From the NCBI GenBank assembly GCA_937930845.1, contig CALHBJ010000007.1:62001-126000 (forward strand): a DNA stretch of 64,000 nt, in the 5' to 3' direction. The translations under genes and the position numbers were made by a program. This document shows positions 25,224 through 35,853 of this stretch, piece by piece; position 1 is the first letter of the stretch; every line of letters begins with the position of its first letter. This DNA is from an uncultured Rhizobiaceae group bacterium. GTDB lineage: Bacteria > Pseudomonadota > Alphaproteobacteria > Rhizobiales > Rhizobiaceae. The notes under the pieces are model-generated. The model made no database searches. It was not told the DNA's origin and worked only from the letters and a program-made list of their open reading frames with translations.

Positions 25224-25853
25224 TTAATTGCCCTGCTTGGCGGCATCCTGCGCCGCCTTCAGCTTGTCAGCGGTTTCTTTCGCCTTACGCTTCAATTCTT
25301 CTTCAAGCTTCTTATTGCGCTCGGCCACTTCGTCCCGCTTGAGCGGCGGTCCGTCAAACGCTTTGGTGAAGCCTGACAGGGTAACCTTTACCGGGTTTTT
25401 CTGCGCGCGATAATTGGTGGATGTCAAAGTAATCTCGCCACCCCCCTTTAGCGCTTTCACAAGACCTTCGCTCAGCTGAATTTCTGCCAGGCAACGATTG
25501 GGCAGACAAATGCTGTAAGGCACGGTGTTGACCTTGCCCTTGTCGATTTGAACCTTGATGCCTTCAGGAATGTAACGCCCAGACGGCACGGCCACCTGGA
25601 AAATGCGGCGATTCGTTTTGCCTTTGGACTGCAGCAGGTTCACACCGGTGATCAATTGGCCAGTATTGGTGAGGATGTTGAACTGCACGTTGCAAATATC
25701 ATTATCGCTCACCTTGGAGCAGACCTTCACCCACTCGCGCGCCTTTTGGGCGTGGGCATCGGTCATAGGCCCAAAAGTACCTGCCATGGCCAAAGCGCCC
25801 AGAACCGCCGCTTTTGACGTTGTCACCATGTGAGTTTTTGCTGCGTGGATCAT
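25224..25853 (-). CDS. Invasion-associated locus B (IalB) family protein
   Basis: The protein is 209 aa. The first about 35 residues form a signal peptide (ALAMAGTFGPMTDAHA-Q). The mature domain shows the IalB pattern: EWVKVCSK...ICNVQ, then 'FQVAVPSGRYIPEGIKVQID' and 'PYSICLPNRCLAEIQL', with four cysteines that can form two disulfides. A charged, Lys/Glu-rich coiled-coil tail of about 40 residues follows (KLEEELKRKAKETADK). IalB proteins were named in Bartonella but occur widely in free-living alphaproteobacteria, where the role is unclear; a periplasmic or surface function is likely. Confidence 0.9.
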   Translation of the reverse strand: MIHAAKTHMVTTSKAAVLGALAMAGTFGPMTDAHAQKAREWVKVCSKVSDNDICNVQFNILTNTGQLITGVNLLQSKGKTNRRIFQVAVPSGRYIPEGIKVQIDKGKVNTVPYSICLPNRCLAEIQLSEGLVKALKGGGEITLTSTNYRAQKNPVKVTLSGFTKAFDGPPLKRDEVAERNKKLEEELKRKAKETADKLKAAQDAAKQGN

Positions 25854-26190
25854 TGATTGCTTCCTGCGATATCCAAAATTAGTTAGCTTGCGCCATGCGC
25901 GAAGGAGTGCACAATCGTTTGAGTTCAGGCTGCAAGCTGTCGCCTGAAGCCATTGGTCTCAAATAAGGCACGAGCATGACACGCGACGATGGTGAGCCAT
26001 TTACGCGCTTATTGTTCGAAAAACCAGTGCACCTGAGCAACACTCTGCCGCTTTTGCGCGCTGCTTGTTCCTGCATGGGGCTTGAGACACAAAGGCCCAG
26101 CAAGTGCTACACTCATGTAAGGGCGAATCGCGGCACAAACTTTCAAAAAAGCCGTGAACCGGCGCACTCCAGCGGGCGGAATGGAAATCA
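25854..26190. other. Divergent intergenic region, IalB gene / YejA-like gene
   Basis: About 340 bases lie between divergent genes. Promoters for both are expected here. Several short frames on both strands lack ribosome binding sites and protein-like composition. I see no hairpin with a T-run and no repeat. Confidence 0.5.
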
Positions 26191-28044
26191 ATGAAACTGA
26201 ACTTGGCACTTCTTAGAATTGCAGCTTGTTCCCTTGCCGCCATATTTGGCGCGATGGGCACGAACCTGCGTGCGGCCTGGGCAGAACCCAGCCACGGCAT
26301 CGCCATGCGCGGGGTACCCGCCCTGCCCGCAAACTACGACCATTTTGGATATGTAAACCCTGACGCGCCCAAGGGCGGTAAGCTGGTTTACGGTGTGCAG
26401 GGATCTTTTGACGATCTCAATCCGTTCGACCTTAAGAGCATCCGTACCGGCGGGCGCGGCGTGTGGGATCCGGTGTTCGGCAATCTGGTTTATGAAAGCC
26501 TGTTGAAGCGCAACAAGGATGAGGCTTTTTCTCTTTACGGTTTGCTCGCTCAAAAGGTTGAACTGCCTGAAGATCGTTCGTGGATTGAGTTTCATCTGGA
26601 CCCACGCGCCCGGTTTTCCGACGACAAGCCCGTTACTGTTGATGATGTGATTTTCACATTCGATCTGTTGAAAGAAAAAGGCCGCCCTCCTTATTCCAGC
26701 CGCATGAAGCAAGTTGAGAAGATGGAACAAACCGGACCGCGCAGTGTGCGCATCTGGTTCAATGACCTCGCCTCGCGGGAAACACCCTTGCTGTTTGGCC
26801 TGATGCCGGTTCTGCCCAAACATGCCATTGATGCCGATGCCTTCGGCTCTTCAACTCTGGAGCCGCCAATTGGCACCGGCCCCTATACGATCACAGAAGT
26901 CCGTCCGGGCGAACGCCTGGTCTATACGCGCAATCCCAACTACTGGGGCCGGGACATTCCTTCACAGCGGGGGTTCTTCAATTTCGACACCATCCAGGTC
27001 GACTATTACCGAGCGCCCACGGCGCAATTTGAGGCCTTTAAAAAGGGGCTGTTTGATCTCTATCCAGAAAACAGTCCGGCGAAATGGCGTACGGCCTATG
27101 ATTTTGGCGCGGCAAATGATGGCCGCGTGATCAAGGAACAATTTCGCAACCAGACCCCAAGCGGCATGTTGGGACTGGTGTTCAACACGAGGCGCGCCAA
27201 ATTTGCCGATGTGAGAATACGTAAGGCACTGGCGACCATTTTTGACTTCGAATGGGCCAACGAGAATCTGTTTTTCGGAGCCTATACACGCACAACCTCC
27301 TACTGGCAGGAATCGGTCCTTTCATCGTTTCAGATCCCAGCGAGTGAAGGCGAACGAAAATTGCTTGCCGCCTATCCTGGGGCCGTTTCGCCGGACGTAC
27401 TCAACGGCACCTATCACGCGCCAAAAGCGGACGGTACGGGTCGTGACCGCAAACAATTGCGCTCCGCGCTCAGTCTGTTTCGTGAAGCAGGTTACGCATT
27501 AAAGGACGGAAAACTGGTCGACCCCAATGGCGAACCATTGGTTGTTGAATTGTTAGCCGCAGGCGGCGCTGGAATCAGCGGTCAGGACATCCAACGGCTA
27601 GCCCTTTCGTTTAAAAACACAGCCGCCAAACTCGGCGTCGGCATTGAGGTGCGACTGGTCGATGACAGCCAGTATCAACAGCGCAAAGGTGCGTTCGACT
27701 ATGATCTCACGGTCGTCAAATATTCCTCATCCTTGTCTCCAGGTGCCGAACAGACCTTCCGCTGGGGCTCTCAATCCCGAGACCTGGAAGGCAGCTTCAA
27801 TTTTGCCGGCACCGCCGAACCGGTCATCGATTTTTTGATCGACAAACTGTTGGCAGCCAAGACAGAACAGGAGTTCACCGATGCAGTGCGGGCTTATGAC
27901 CGTGTTTTGATTTCCGGTCACTACGTTGTTCCCCTATATCATCAGGCACAGAGTTTCCTCGCGCGTTGGGCCCATATCGAACGCCCAACAGCAGAACCCC
28001 TTTACGGACCGCAATATTCCAGTTGGTGGTCAGGAGCCAGATAA
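26191..28044 (+). CDS. Extracellular solute-binding protein family 5, YejA-like (peptide ABC transporter)
   Basis: The protein is 617 aa with a signal peptide ending near LRAAWAEP. The mature part has the YejA-type opening 'GVPALPANYDHFGYVNPDAPKGG' and the family-5 markers FDDLNPFDLK, 'RWSDGKP'-like RFSDDKPVTVDDVIFTFDLL and GTGPYTITEVRPG. Such proteins bind oligopeptides in the periplasm, and YejA works with YejBEF. The partner permeases are not in this window: the next gene encodes a DsbA-like protein one base later, so the binding protein either uses a distant transporter or lost its operon partners. Confidence 0.9.
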   Translation: MKLNLALLRIAACSLAAIFGAMGTNLRAAWAEPSHGIAMRGVPALPANYDHFGYVNPDAPKGGKLVYGVQGSFDDLNPFDLKSIRTGGRGVWDPVFGNLVYESLLKRNKDEAFSLYGLLAQKVELPEDRSWIEFHLDPRARFSDDKPVTVDDVIFTFDLLKEKGRPPYSSRMKQVEKMEQTGPRSVRIWFNDLASRETPLLFGLMPVLPKHAIDADAFGSSTLEPPIGTGPYTITEVRPGERLVYTRNPNYWGRDIPSQRGFFNFDTIQVDYYRAPTAQFEAFKKGLFDLYPENSPAKWRTAYDFGAANDGRVIKEQFRNQTPSGMLGLVFNTRRAKFADVRIRKALATIFDFEWANENLFFGAYTRTTSYWQESVLSSFQIPASEGERKLLAAYPGAVSPDVLNGTYHAPKADGTGRDRKQLRSALSLFREAGYALKDGKLVDPNGEPLVVELLAAGGAGISGQDIQRLALSFKNTAAKLGVGIEVRLVDDSQYQQRKGAFDYDLTVVKYSSSLSPGAEQTFRWGSQSRDLEGSFNFAGTAEPVIDFLIDKLLAAKTEQEFTDAVRAYDRVLISGHYVVPLYHQAQSFLARWAHIERPTAEPLYGPQYSSWWSGAR

Positions 28045-28045
28045 C

Positions 28046-28747
28046 ATGTCTAACGAAGCCGCCGCATCGCAAAAAACCACCATTCAAATGGATGTCGTCT
28101 CCGATGTCATGTGCCCCTGGTGCTACATTGGCAAACGCCGCCTGGAGGCCGCCTTGGAGAAAGTCAGCGATGTGGACGTTGATATTCGCTGGCGCCCCTT
28201 CCAACTGGACCCGACTTTGCCACCGGAAGGCCGCGACCGGCGCGAATATCTGGAAACCAAATTTGGCGGCCCTGAGCGTGCCCAGGAAATCTATTCCCGC
28301 ATCGAAGACGCAGGGCGCGGCGAAGACCTTGATTTCAATTTCAGCAAGATCGAAGTGTCGCCAAACACCATCGACGCCCACCGTGTCATTCGTTGGTCAG
28401 CCAATGAAGGCCCCCATGTGCAAGACAAGTTGGTGGAAATATTGTTCAAGCTGTATTTCATGGAAGGCGGTCATATCGGTGACCATGACGTACTGGTCGA
28501 GGCCGCCACTCAGGCCGGCATGGATGGACCAGTGGTGCGCGCATTGCTCGCCACGGACAAAGACCGCGATGAAGTGATCAACGAAGTCGCCACCGCCCAG
28601 CAAATGGGCGTAACTGGCGTCCCGTGCTTTATCATCGACAATCGCTATGCGGTGATGGGGGCGCAAGACGCCGATCACATTGCCGAAGCCATCCGCCAGG
28701 CAGCGCAAATGCGCACTGACGAAGCATCCGGCACTGAGTCAGGCTGA
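28046..28747 (+). CDS. DsbA-family oxidoreductase, FrnE-like
   Basis: The protein is 233 aa with no signal peptide and is therefore cytoplasmic. The thioredoxin-like active site is C23-P-W-C26 (VMCPWCYIGK), the FrnE form of the CxxC motif. The cis-Pro loop is TGVPCFIIDN near residue 195, followed by GAQ. A helical insertion (residues 60-160) separates the two halves, as in the 2-hydroxychromene-2-carboxylate isomerase/FrnE branch. It may act as a dithiol-disulfide isomerase or in oxidative stress protection. The ATG is one base after the YejA-like stop, so co-translation is likely. Confidence 0.9.
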   Translation: MSNEAAASQKTTIQMDVVSDVMCPWCYIGKRRLEAALEKVSDVDVDIRWRPFQLDPTLPPEGRDRREYLETKFGGPERAQEIYSRIEDAGRGEDLDFNFSKIEVSPNTIDAHRVIRWSANEGPHVQDKLVEILFKLYFMEGGHIGDHDVLVEAATQAGMDGPVVRALLATDKDRDEVINEVATAQQMGVTGVPCFIIDNRYAVMGAQDADHIAEAIRQAAQMRTDEASGTESG

Positions 28748-28766
28748 ACAGTTTAGCAACAGCTCA

Positions 28767-29603
28767 TCACAAGCCTTTGGCAATCCGGTCAAACGCCTGC
28801 AATTGATCAATCAATGCGGGCATTTGATCGATAAGCACCATATTGGGGCCATCTGACGAACTTGTATTGTCGGGATCATCATGGGTTTCGATGAACAGAC
28901 CGGCCACACCCACAGCAACTGCGGCCCGGGCCAGACTTGCCACGAATTCGCGCTGACCGCCGGTCGAACCGCCCTGCCCGCCGGGCTGCTGCACTGAATG
29001 GGTTGCGTCAAAGACCACTGGCGCACCCATGGCGGCCATTGTGGGCAGGCCACGGAAATCATTGACAAGCGTATTATAACCAAAGCTGGTGCCACGTTCG
29101 GTCATCAGCACATTTGGATTGCCACTTTCCACAATCTTGCCCAGCACATTTTTCATGTCCCAGGGGGCCAGAAACTGTCCTTTTTTGACGTTGATCACAT
29201 TGCCGGTTTGGGCCGCAGCCACCAACAAATCAGTCTGCCTGCACAAAAATGCCGGTATCTGCAGCACATCCACATGGGGCGCGACCAGCGCGCAATGTTC
29301 TGCGGTATGCACATCCGTGATGGTCGCAAAGCCAAATTCCCGGCGCAGATCGGCAAAAATCTCCAGAGATGCTTCAAGGCCAATGCCCCGCGACGCGCCC
29401 AGACTGGTGCGATTGGCCTTATCAAATGAAGATTTATAAACGAGGCCGATATCGGCCTTGGCGCAAATCTCCTTCAACATGCCAGCCATGTGAAAGGCGT
29501 GATCGCGGCTTTCCATCTGGCAAGGCCCGGCAATCAGGGAAAACGGCGCGGTCTGGTCAAAAACCACATTGCCTGCCGCTACGCGGCTGTTTGCTTTGCT
29601 CAT
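28767..29603 (-). CDS. kdsA: 3-deoxy-8-phosphooctulonate synthase
   Basis: The protein is 278 aa, the usual length of KdsA. Recognisable blocks are SLIAGPCQMESRDHA, VYKSSFDKANRTS, 'GFATITDVH', 'NVKKGQFLAPWDM', 'TERGTSFGYNTLVNDFRGL', and 'DATHSVQQPGG'. It condenses phosphoenolpyruvate and arabinose-5-phosphate into Kdo-8-phosphate for lipopolysaccharide inner core synthesis in the cytoplasm. The Asn in 'INVKKGQ' (where metal-dependent enzymes have Cys) points to the metal-independent class. Its ATG overlaps the stop of the VOC protein gene upstream by 4 nt, an odd pairing that suggests a shared operon. Confidence 0.95.
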   Translation of the reverse strand: MSKANSRVAAGNVVFDQTAPFSLIAGPCQMESRDHAFHMAGMLKEICAKADIGLVYKSSFDKANRTSLGASRGIGLEASLEIFADLRREFGFATITDVHTAEHCALVAPHVDVLQIPAFLCRQTDLLVAAAQTGNVINVKKGQFLAPWDMKNVLGKIVESGNPNVLMTERGTSFGYNTLVNDFRGLPTMAAMGAPVVFDATHSVQQPGGQGGSTGGQREFVASLARAAVAVGVAGLFIETHDDPDNTSSSDGPNMVLIDQMPALIDQLQAFDRIAKGL

Positions 29604-30505
29604 TGGGGTTTCCCAAAAATTAGAGTGGTGCCTTGTCCGGTCGCAGGCGGCACGACAATTGTTCCGCGATGTTGAGAATAGGCAACGCCCTGCGCATCAA
29701 AATGCCGGGTAAGTACGGAAATATCACGCACATCAAGAACCGCAGCCTCAAACAACAATCCGCGTTCGGTTCCGCTGGCTTCAATTCCATAAAATGCACG
29801 CAAACCGTCTGGTGTAAGCACAGTGATCTCGCAATTATCGGCGGCAAAAGACATGCCGAATGAATCAGCCTCCATTTCCCGTTGATTGAGATAATCCTGA
29901 AAGAAATATTGGAAATCTGTCGGGTTGGTCTCGCTCATCAGGATCTTTCGCAAGCCGACCACACCATTGGCATGGGCCTGAAGGGCTGATCTGTCCACTT
30001 TGGGCGGGTCGAGAACCTGGCAGGTAAAAAAATCTGCATCGGGGCTGCGCGGATCAGCGGCAAATGCCAGGTGGAATGACACACGGCCCTTTTGACCGTC
30101 CGGCGTGGCAAAGGAACGGCCGAATTTCACCATCTTGCCGCCGGAGATTCCGCGTTTTTGAAACGCCTTGTGATCGGCCCTGGCATCGCCAGACTTCAGA
30201 ACCATGTGGGAAAAACCTTCCACACCCCGGCGGAACCGATAGCTTTGGTCGTTGCGCACAAATGTATGGCCTTTGAGCGCCTTGGCCTCGCAGGTTTCGC
30301 GATGGGCAATTCCCAACGGTTCCAGAAAAGTACCATCGGCGAAGAACACACAACAATTTTCCGTGCCGAAGGGATGAACCCCGGTCGGCGCTACGGTAAA
30401 GCCAAGGGCCTCGTAGCGGGCACGGGCCACTTCCACTTCCGCAACGGGCAGAACCAGATGGTCCACACTGCGCGGGGCAAGATTATTTTCAGATGAGATT
30501 TTCAT
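29600..30505 (-). CDS. VOC-family protein, glyoxalase-like
   Basis: The protein is 301 aa from the ATG at 30505, which has AGGAG upstream; a longer frame lacks homology. The beta-alpha-beta-beta-beta VOC modules are suggested by VDHLVLPVAEVEVARARYEALGF at the N-terminus and a central 'GVEGFSHMVLKSGDARAD' block. His15 and related residues are candidates for metal binding. It fits the Glyoxalase_3-like group, whose reactions are mostly unknown. The gene overlaps kdsA by 4 nt. A link to Kdo synthesis is possible but unsupported by function. Confidence 0.82.
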   Translation of the reverse strand: MKISSENNLAPRSVDHLVLPVAEVEVARARYEALGFTVAPTGVHPFGTENCCVFFADGTFLEPLGIAHRETCEAKALKGHTFVRNDQSYRFRRGVEGFSHMVLKSGDARADHKAFQKRGISGGKMVKFGRSFATPDGQKGRVSFHLAFAADPRSPDADFFTCQVLDPPKVDRSALQAHANGVVGLRKILMSETNPTDFQYFFQDYLNQREMEADSFGMSFAADNCEITVLTPDGLRAFYGIEASGTERGLLFEAAVLDVRDISVLTRHFDAQGVAYSQHRGTIVVPPATGQGTTLIFGKPQ

Positions 30506-30641
30506 GTGCTTCTCCTGCCGCAAGACAAGGCGATGATCAAGCGGTTGATCGCGATGACCTGCCCAAATGAGGTGCCGGGACACAATTGATTTTGTTACCC
30601 ACATCATTGTCATTGCTATCGCCGGTCCATAAAGATGGGCG

Positions 30642-31859
30642 ATGAGCGCAATTGATGCAAATACCCTGGATGGAACCCCTGAGCATGTGGGCTGGCGTTC
30701 GCCGGCACTGCTGCTCATGCTCATGGCGGCCGCCATGCAATTGTCATTCGCATCATGGTCAGCTCTACAATATAACTTTGCCTATGAATTGCTGGGCTTC
30801 ACTGGTCGGGAAATCGGCATTCAGCAATCAATCCGCGAGATACCGGGTTTCCTGTCGTTTGCGGCTGTGTTTTTCCTGTTTGCCATGCGTGAGCAGACGT
30901 TTGGCATGGTGTCCCTTGTTCTCCTGGGTTTAGGCACCGCCGCCACGGGCCTGTTTCCCACTGCAATGGGCTTTTACATCACCACTTTCATTGGCTCGGT
31001 AGGGTTTCATTACTATGAGACCATGCACCAATCCTTGACCCTGCAATGGTTGCCGAAGAAAACCGCAGCCCGCACCATGGGCAAAATACTGTCGGTCGCC
31101 AGCATTGCCCAACTGGCAGCCTATGCGCTGATCTTTGTTGTTGGCAGTTTTTTCGATCTTAGTTTTACCACCCTGTTCATAATCGCAGGCGGCATAACGC
31201 TGCTCATGGTGCTGGCCATGATGGTCGCTTTTCCGGTGTTTAAGGAAACGACCCCCCAGTTGAAAACGCTGGTGATCCGCAAACGCTATTGGCTCTATTA
31301 CGCCATCACATTTATGGCAGGTGCCCGCCGTCAGATTTTTCTGGTTTTCGCCAGTTGGATGATGGTCGCGCGATTTGGCTATTCGTTCCACGATGTGGCG
31401 GCACTGTTTTTCGTCAACTCTGCCATCATGATGGCATTGGCCCCATTTGTCGGGCGGTTGATCCAACATGTGGGCGACCGCAACTCGTTGCTGATCCAAT
31501 ATGTTGGTCTGGCGTTCGTCTTCACCGCCTATGCATTTGTCACCAGTCCAACAATCGCAATCGCGCTCTACATCCTGGATCACGCATTCTTTTCCCTTGA
31601 AATCGCGAAGAAAACCTATTTCCAAAAGATTGCCGATCCCCAGGACATCGCGGGCTCCACCGGCGTGGCTTTCACCATCAACCACATTGCTGCGGTGTTC
31701 ATACCCGTCAGCTTTGGCCTGTTATGGTTGTACAGCCCCGCCGCAGTTTTCCTGTCTGGTACGGCCATGGCACTCATTTCACTGGTCCTGGCATTGTTTG
31801 TGCCCACCAATCCCACACGCGAATACCCGGACATTTTTTCTGCCCGTTCCACAAATTGA
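30642..31859 (+). CDS. MFS transporter
   Basis: The protein is 405 aa with about 12 hydrophobic segments. It lacks a strong consensus loop-2 motif but shows typical MFS features, such as 'FVGRLIQHVGDRNSLLIQYVG' between helices 8 and 9, and 'YYETMHQSLTLQWLPKKTAARTMGKILS' in the first half. The substrate is unknown. It is divergent from the VOC/kdsA pair and followed by two DUF922 genes on the same strand after 89 nt. I see no operon partner that would indicate its substrate. Confidence 0.83.
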   Translation: MSAIDANTLDGTPEHVGWRSPALLLMLMAAAMQLSFASWSALQYNFAYELLGFTGREIGIQQSIREIPGFLSFAAVFFLFAMREQTFGMVSLVLLGLGTAATGLFPTAMGFYITTFIGSVGFHYYETMHQSLTLQWLPKKTAARTMGKILSVASIAQLAAYALIFVVGSFFDLSFTTLFIIAGGITLLMVLAMMVAFPVFKETTPQLKTLVIRKRYWLYYAITFMAGARRQIFLVFASWMMVARFGYSFHDVAALFFVNSAIMMALAPFVGRLIQHVGDRNSLLIQYVGLAFVFTAYAFVTSPTIAIALYILDHAFFSLEIAKKTYFQKIADPQDIAGSTGVAFTINHIAAVFIPVSFGLLWLYSPAAVFLSGTAMALISLVLALFVPTNPTREYPDIFSARSTN

Positions 31860-31948
31860 TAAACCAACATGTGACAATGAGTTGAAGTGATCTCGCCACA
31901 TTTATTCCATAGTCTCAACCAAATCAGTGAAACCGGCTTGATCGCGCA

Positions 31949-32557
31949 ATGAAGTTTTCCAACAGAATTCCCGTTAAAGCGGCGGTGGCCATGGCGACTT
32001 TGGTTCTGGCGGGATGTCAAACCATCACCCAAAGCCGTGTTTCTGTTGATTATTATGCGATATCGGGAAATTCCACAGCTGCCCTGGATCGGGAAATACA
32101 ACGTAAAGGCCCCATGCTCGATGGTGGCCGACACGCCGTTGCCGTGGCCCGCATCCGGATTGTGCCCAACATCAAATATGAAACAAAAAGCGGTTTGTGC
32201 CGTGTCTCCAATGCTAGGGTGAATGTGGACGCCAAGGTCACGCTGCCCCGCTGGACAGGAAGACCCACGGCCTCCAAGTCACTGGGCGAAGCCTGGGACA
32301 ATATCGACCGCTACACCCGTCTCCATGAATCGATTCATGTGGCGATTGCGTTTCGCTACGCCAAAGAAATCGAAAATGCGACACTGGCACTCACCCAGGC
32401 GCGCAGTTGCAATACGCTCAAGCGCCACGTGAGAGAAATCATCGCCATCAAACTAAAACAGCATGACTACACCCAAAAGAAATTTGATGCCGATGAGCAG
32501 GCGCGTTTTGCCAAACTGGCCGCAGAAAGTCGCCGGAAAAAACGTTCCGGCACCTAG
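31949..32557 (+). CDS. DUF922 family lipoprotein, predicted Zn-dependent protease
   Basis: The protein is 202 aa. A lipoprotein signal with lipobox LAGC gives Cys23 as the acyl site. The domain resembles DUF922: an early YYAISGNSTAALDREIQRKGP (the 'Y.I.G.t...L...i...GP' motif) and a zinc motif HESIHVAIA with His126-Glu127 and His130 of HExxH. The final part is Lys/Arg-rich. The family is called a secreted Zn-dependent protease on the basis of the HExxH; I know of no defined substrate. A second copy follows 147 nt downstream (32705-33295). Confidence 0.85.
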   Translation: MKFSNRIPVKAAVAMATLVLAGCQTITQSRVSVDYYAISGNSTAALDREIQRKGPMLDGGRHAVAVARIRIVPNIKYETKSGLCRVSNARVNVDAKVTLPRWTGRPTASKSLGEAWDNIDRYTRLHESIHVAIAFRYAKEIENATLALTQARSCNTLKRHVREIIAIKLKQHDYTQKKFDADEQARFAKLAAESRRKKRSGT

Positions 32558-32704
32558 GGTCAGGACTCACTAATCACAGTGGTCACGCCCACGGCGACTT
32601 CACCACAATGTGCAGGAAACATTAATACAATTGTCAGGTTTGACTTTGAATTTTTGCCCGTGTGACTTAGCTTGTTGCCCAAGGTCTGGCGGAGATTTTC
32701 GGTT

Positions 32705-33295
32705 TTGAAACTTCTATCGATACCACTGGCTTTCGCAGCCATTCTAATTGCGGTTTCCGCTGTTCAGGCACAATCGGTGAAGATCAAAGAACGAACGAAA
32801 TTCTATTCGATCACCGGCAAGACCGCACCTGAATTTGCCCGTGCCATGACAAAGCGGGGCCCTTATTCCCGCCAACACCGCCGCCGCGCCTGGGCAACCG
32901 CTGCCCGCTCGATGACCTACCAGCTCACACGGCAAAAAACGGCCCGTGGCTGCAAACTGGTCGACGCGGCCGTGGCGCTGAAGATTACGTATAATCTGCC
33001 CAAATTGCGCAATGAACGTTCCCTGTCCGCCAGACAACGCAAAAAATGGCGAAAGATGTATGCGCTGCTGGAAAAGCATGAGCGCGTTCACGGGCGTTTC
33101 TACAAGGAATTTGCCCGTGATGCGCACCGCAAACTGCTGAGATTGCCAACTGGATCGAACTGTAGAGCCCTTGATCGTTCCGCCGCCAAGCTGGTGAAAC
33201 GCCTGTCGGCCAAAGACAGTGCCCGCAATGACAGGTTTGATCGCAACGATGGCCGAAACTACAGCCGGATGCGCCGGATCTATACCAGCAGCTAA
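32705..33295 (+). CDS. DUF922 family secreted protein, predicted Zn-dependent protease, second copy
   Basis: The protein is 196 aa from a TTG at 32705 with GGAG 10 nt upstream; an earlier TTG at 32672 adds 11 residues. Residues 1-23 form a signal peptide ending VQAQ. It shares with the upstream DUF922 gene the opening 'FYSITGKTAPEFARAMTKRGPYS' and the zinc motif HERVHGRF (His115, Glu116, His119). The protein is very basic (Arg/Lys-rich tail). It differs from its partner in export mode: soluble rather than lipidated. The pair probably arose by duplication. The role is unknown. Confidence 0.83.
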   Translation: MKLLSIPLAFAAILIAVSAVQAQSVKIKERTKFYSITGKTAPEFARAMTKRGPYSRQHRRRAWATAARSMTYQLTRQKTARGCKLVDAAVALKITYNLPKLRNERSLSARQRKKWRKMYALLEKHERVHGRFYKEFARDAHRKLLRLPTGSNCRALDRSAAKLVKRLSAKDSARNDRFDRNDGRNYSRMRRIYTSS

Positions 33296-33316
33296 AACGC
33301 TCGACCGGCGATGTTC

Positions 33317-34396
<1,080 letters not shown>

Positions 34397-34494
34397 TCAA
34401 ATCATCCAAATACAAGGAATGACTTTCTATCAAACAACCAAAGGATGGAAAATTTCGTCCAACAACGCCCAGGCGTCTCCGCAAAGCGCTAAAA

Positions 34495-34839
<345 letters not shown>

Positions 34840-34972
34840 CTAAATCTGATGAGCGATTTAGCCCCACAGCATCAAGAGTCAAGCACAACCCGCATAAACA
34901 GCCAGTGTGAACACAGATGTGATGCCGGGATGAGACCAGATTACGAAATCTGATGGCTTTTGGGCTGATTGC

Positions 34973-35374
34973 CTAATTCAGCAATTCTTCAATATAGGCA
35001 TTGGCACTGTCCACAGCGCCCTGAAGTTCAGAAATGTCGTTGAGATGGGCAGTTTCGGGATGAATTTGCTCCACCTGCTCCACAACACGCCAAGCGCCAA
35101 TGCCGCGGGCGGATCCCAGGATCGTGTGGGCGGCCATCTTACGCTCGTCCTGTGTTTTCGCCATTTTCAACCGGTTCATGTAAAGTTGCGACTGGCTTTT
35201 GAACAGGGAAAGTACCTCGCGCTCAAGTTCCCGGTCACACAAAGTCTGGCGCGACAGAAAGACAAGGTCGATTGGGTTGCTTTGGGCCGTTTTCTGCGAC
35301 GGCCCCTTCCCGGCTGATGACTGAACGGCACAGGCCCCATGCGCTGTAGAAAATGAAGATTTGAACTGTGCCAT
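34973..35374 (-). CDS. Hpt (histidine phosphotransfer) domain protein
   Basis: The protein is 133 aa from the ATG at 35374. The N-terminal 30 residues look disordered, and the rest is helical with the Hpt core AAHTILGSARGIGAWRV, in which the His is the phosphorylation site and G-S-A-R-x-x-G-A is the family pattern. Such proteins carry phosphate between response regulators and hybrid kinases in the cytoplasm. It is divergent from the giant growth-pole-ring-like gene, and a link between this phosphotransfer protein and polar growth is possible. No kinase or regulator lies nearby. Confidence 0.8.
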   Translation of the reverse strand: MAQFKSSFSTAHGACAVQSSAGKGPSQKTAQSNPIDLVFLSRQTLCDRELEREVLSLFKSQSQLYMNRLKMAKTQDERKMAAHTILGSARGIGAWRVVEQVEQIHPETAHLNDISELQGAVDSANAYIEELLN

Positions 35375-35853
35375 CACGCTGCTTCCCTGCAATTGACAAA
35401 CCCGAAGGGCTGCCCCCGGAAATTAAACTTGCACCTGTCATATTGACGACCGGTTAACTGTGGCCACAGGTATGGGCGCTATGGTTTACGATTGGTAAAC
35501 AGCGAACTTTGTTTGCGCTCACTCGCGCCATGCTCCCAGATTTAAATTTCGGCCCGGTCACACACACGAAATCAGTGCAAACGTTAACCAAAATTAACGA
35601 ATTAGGCCGTTCTGGTGCGCCTTGCAGTACCCATTGCCCGTTCAACACCCTATTATGGTGAGATTGTCGAGCGGTCGGGAAACTTGAAAAAACGCAACTT
35701 TTGCGTGACTTGTGTTTCAAAAAACCTCTCTTCTGCGACAATATTTTTTGGTTTTGCCCACCGTTATTTTGGTGGGTCTGACTGCGGCGGTATGTGTGAT
35801 TCTGAATTTTTCAATCAGGATTGCAAAACAAGACAGTAAACGAGGCACAACGC
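35375..35853. other. Divergent intergenic region, Hpt gene / growth-pole-ring-like gene
   Basis: Almost 480 bases with no convincing small gene. It should contain promoters for both directions. An inverted repeat CCCACC/GGTGGG lies at 35758-35777, close to the ribosome binding site of the large gene; it has no T-run and may be a binding site or an mRNA 5' hairpin. Confidence 0.5.

Noticed and set aside
25976-26194. 72-codon plus-strand frame upstream of the YejA-like gene
   Set aside because: No ribosome binding site; runs into the YejA-like start.
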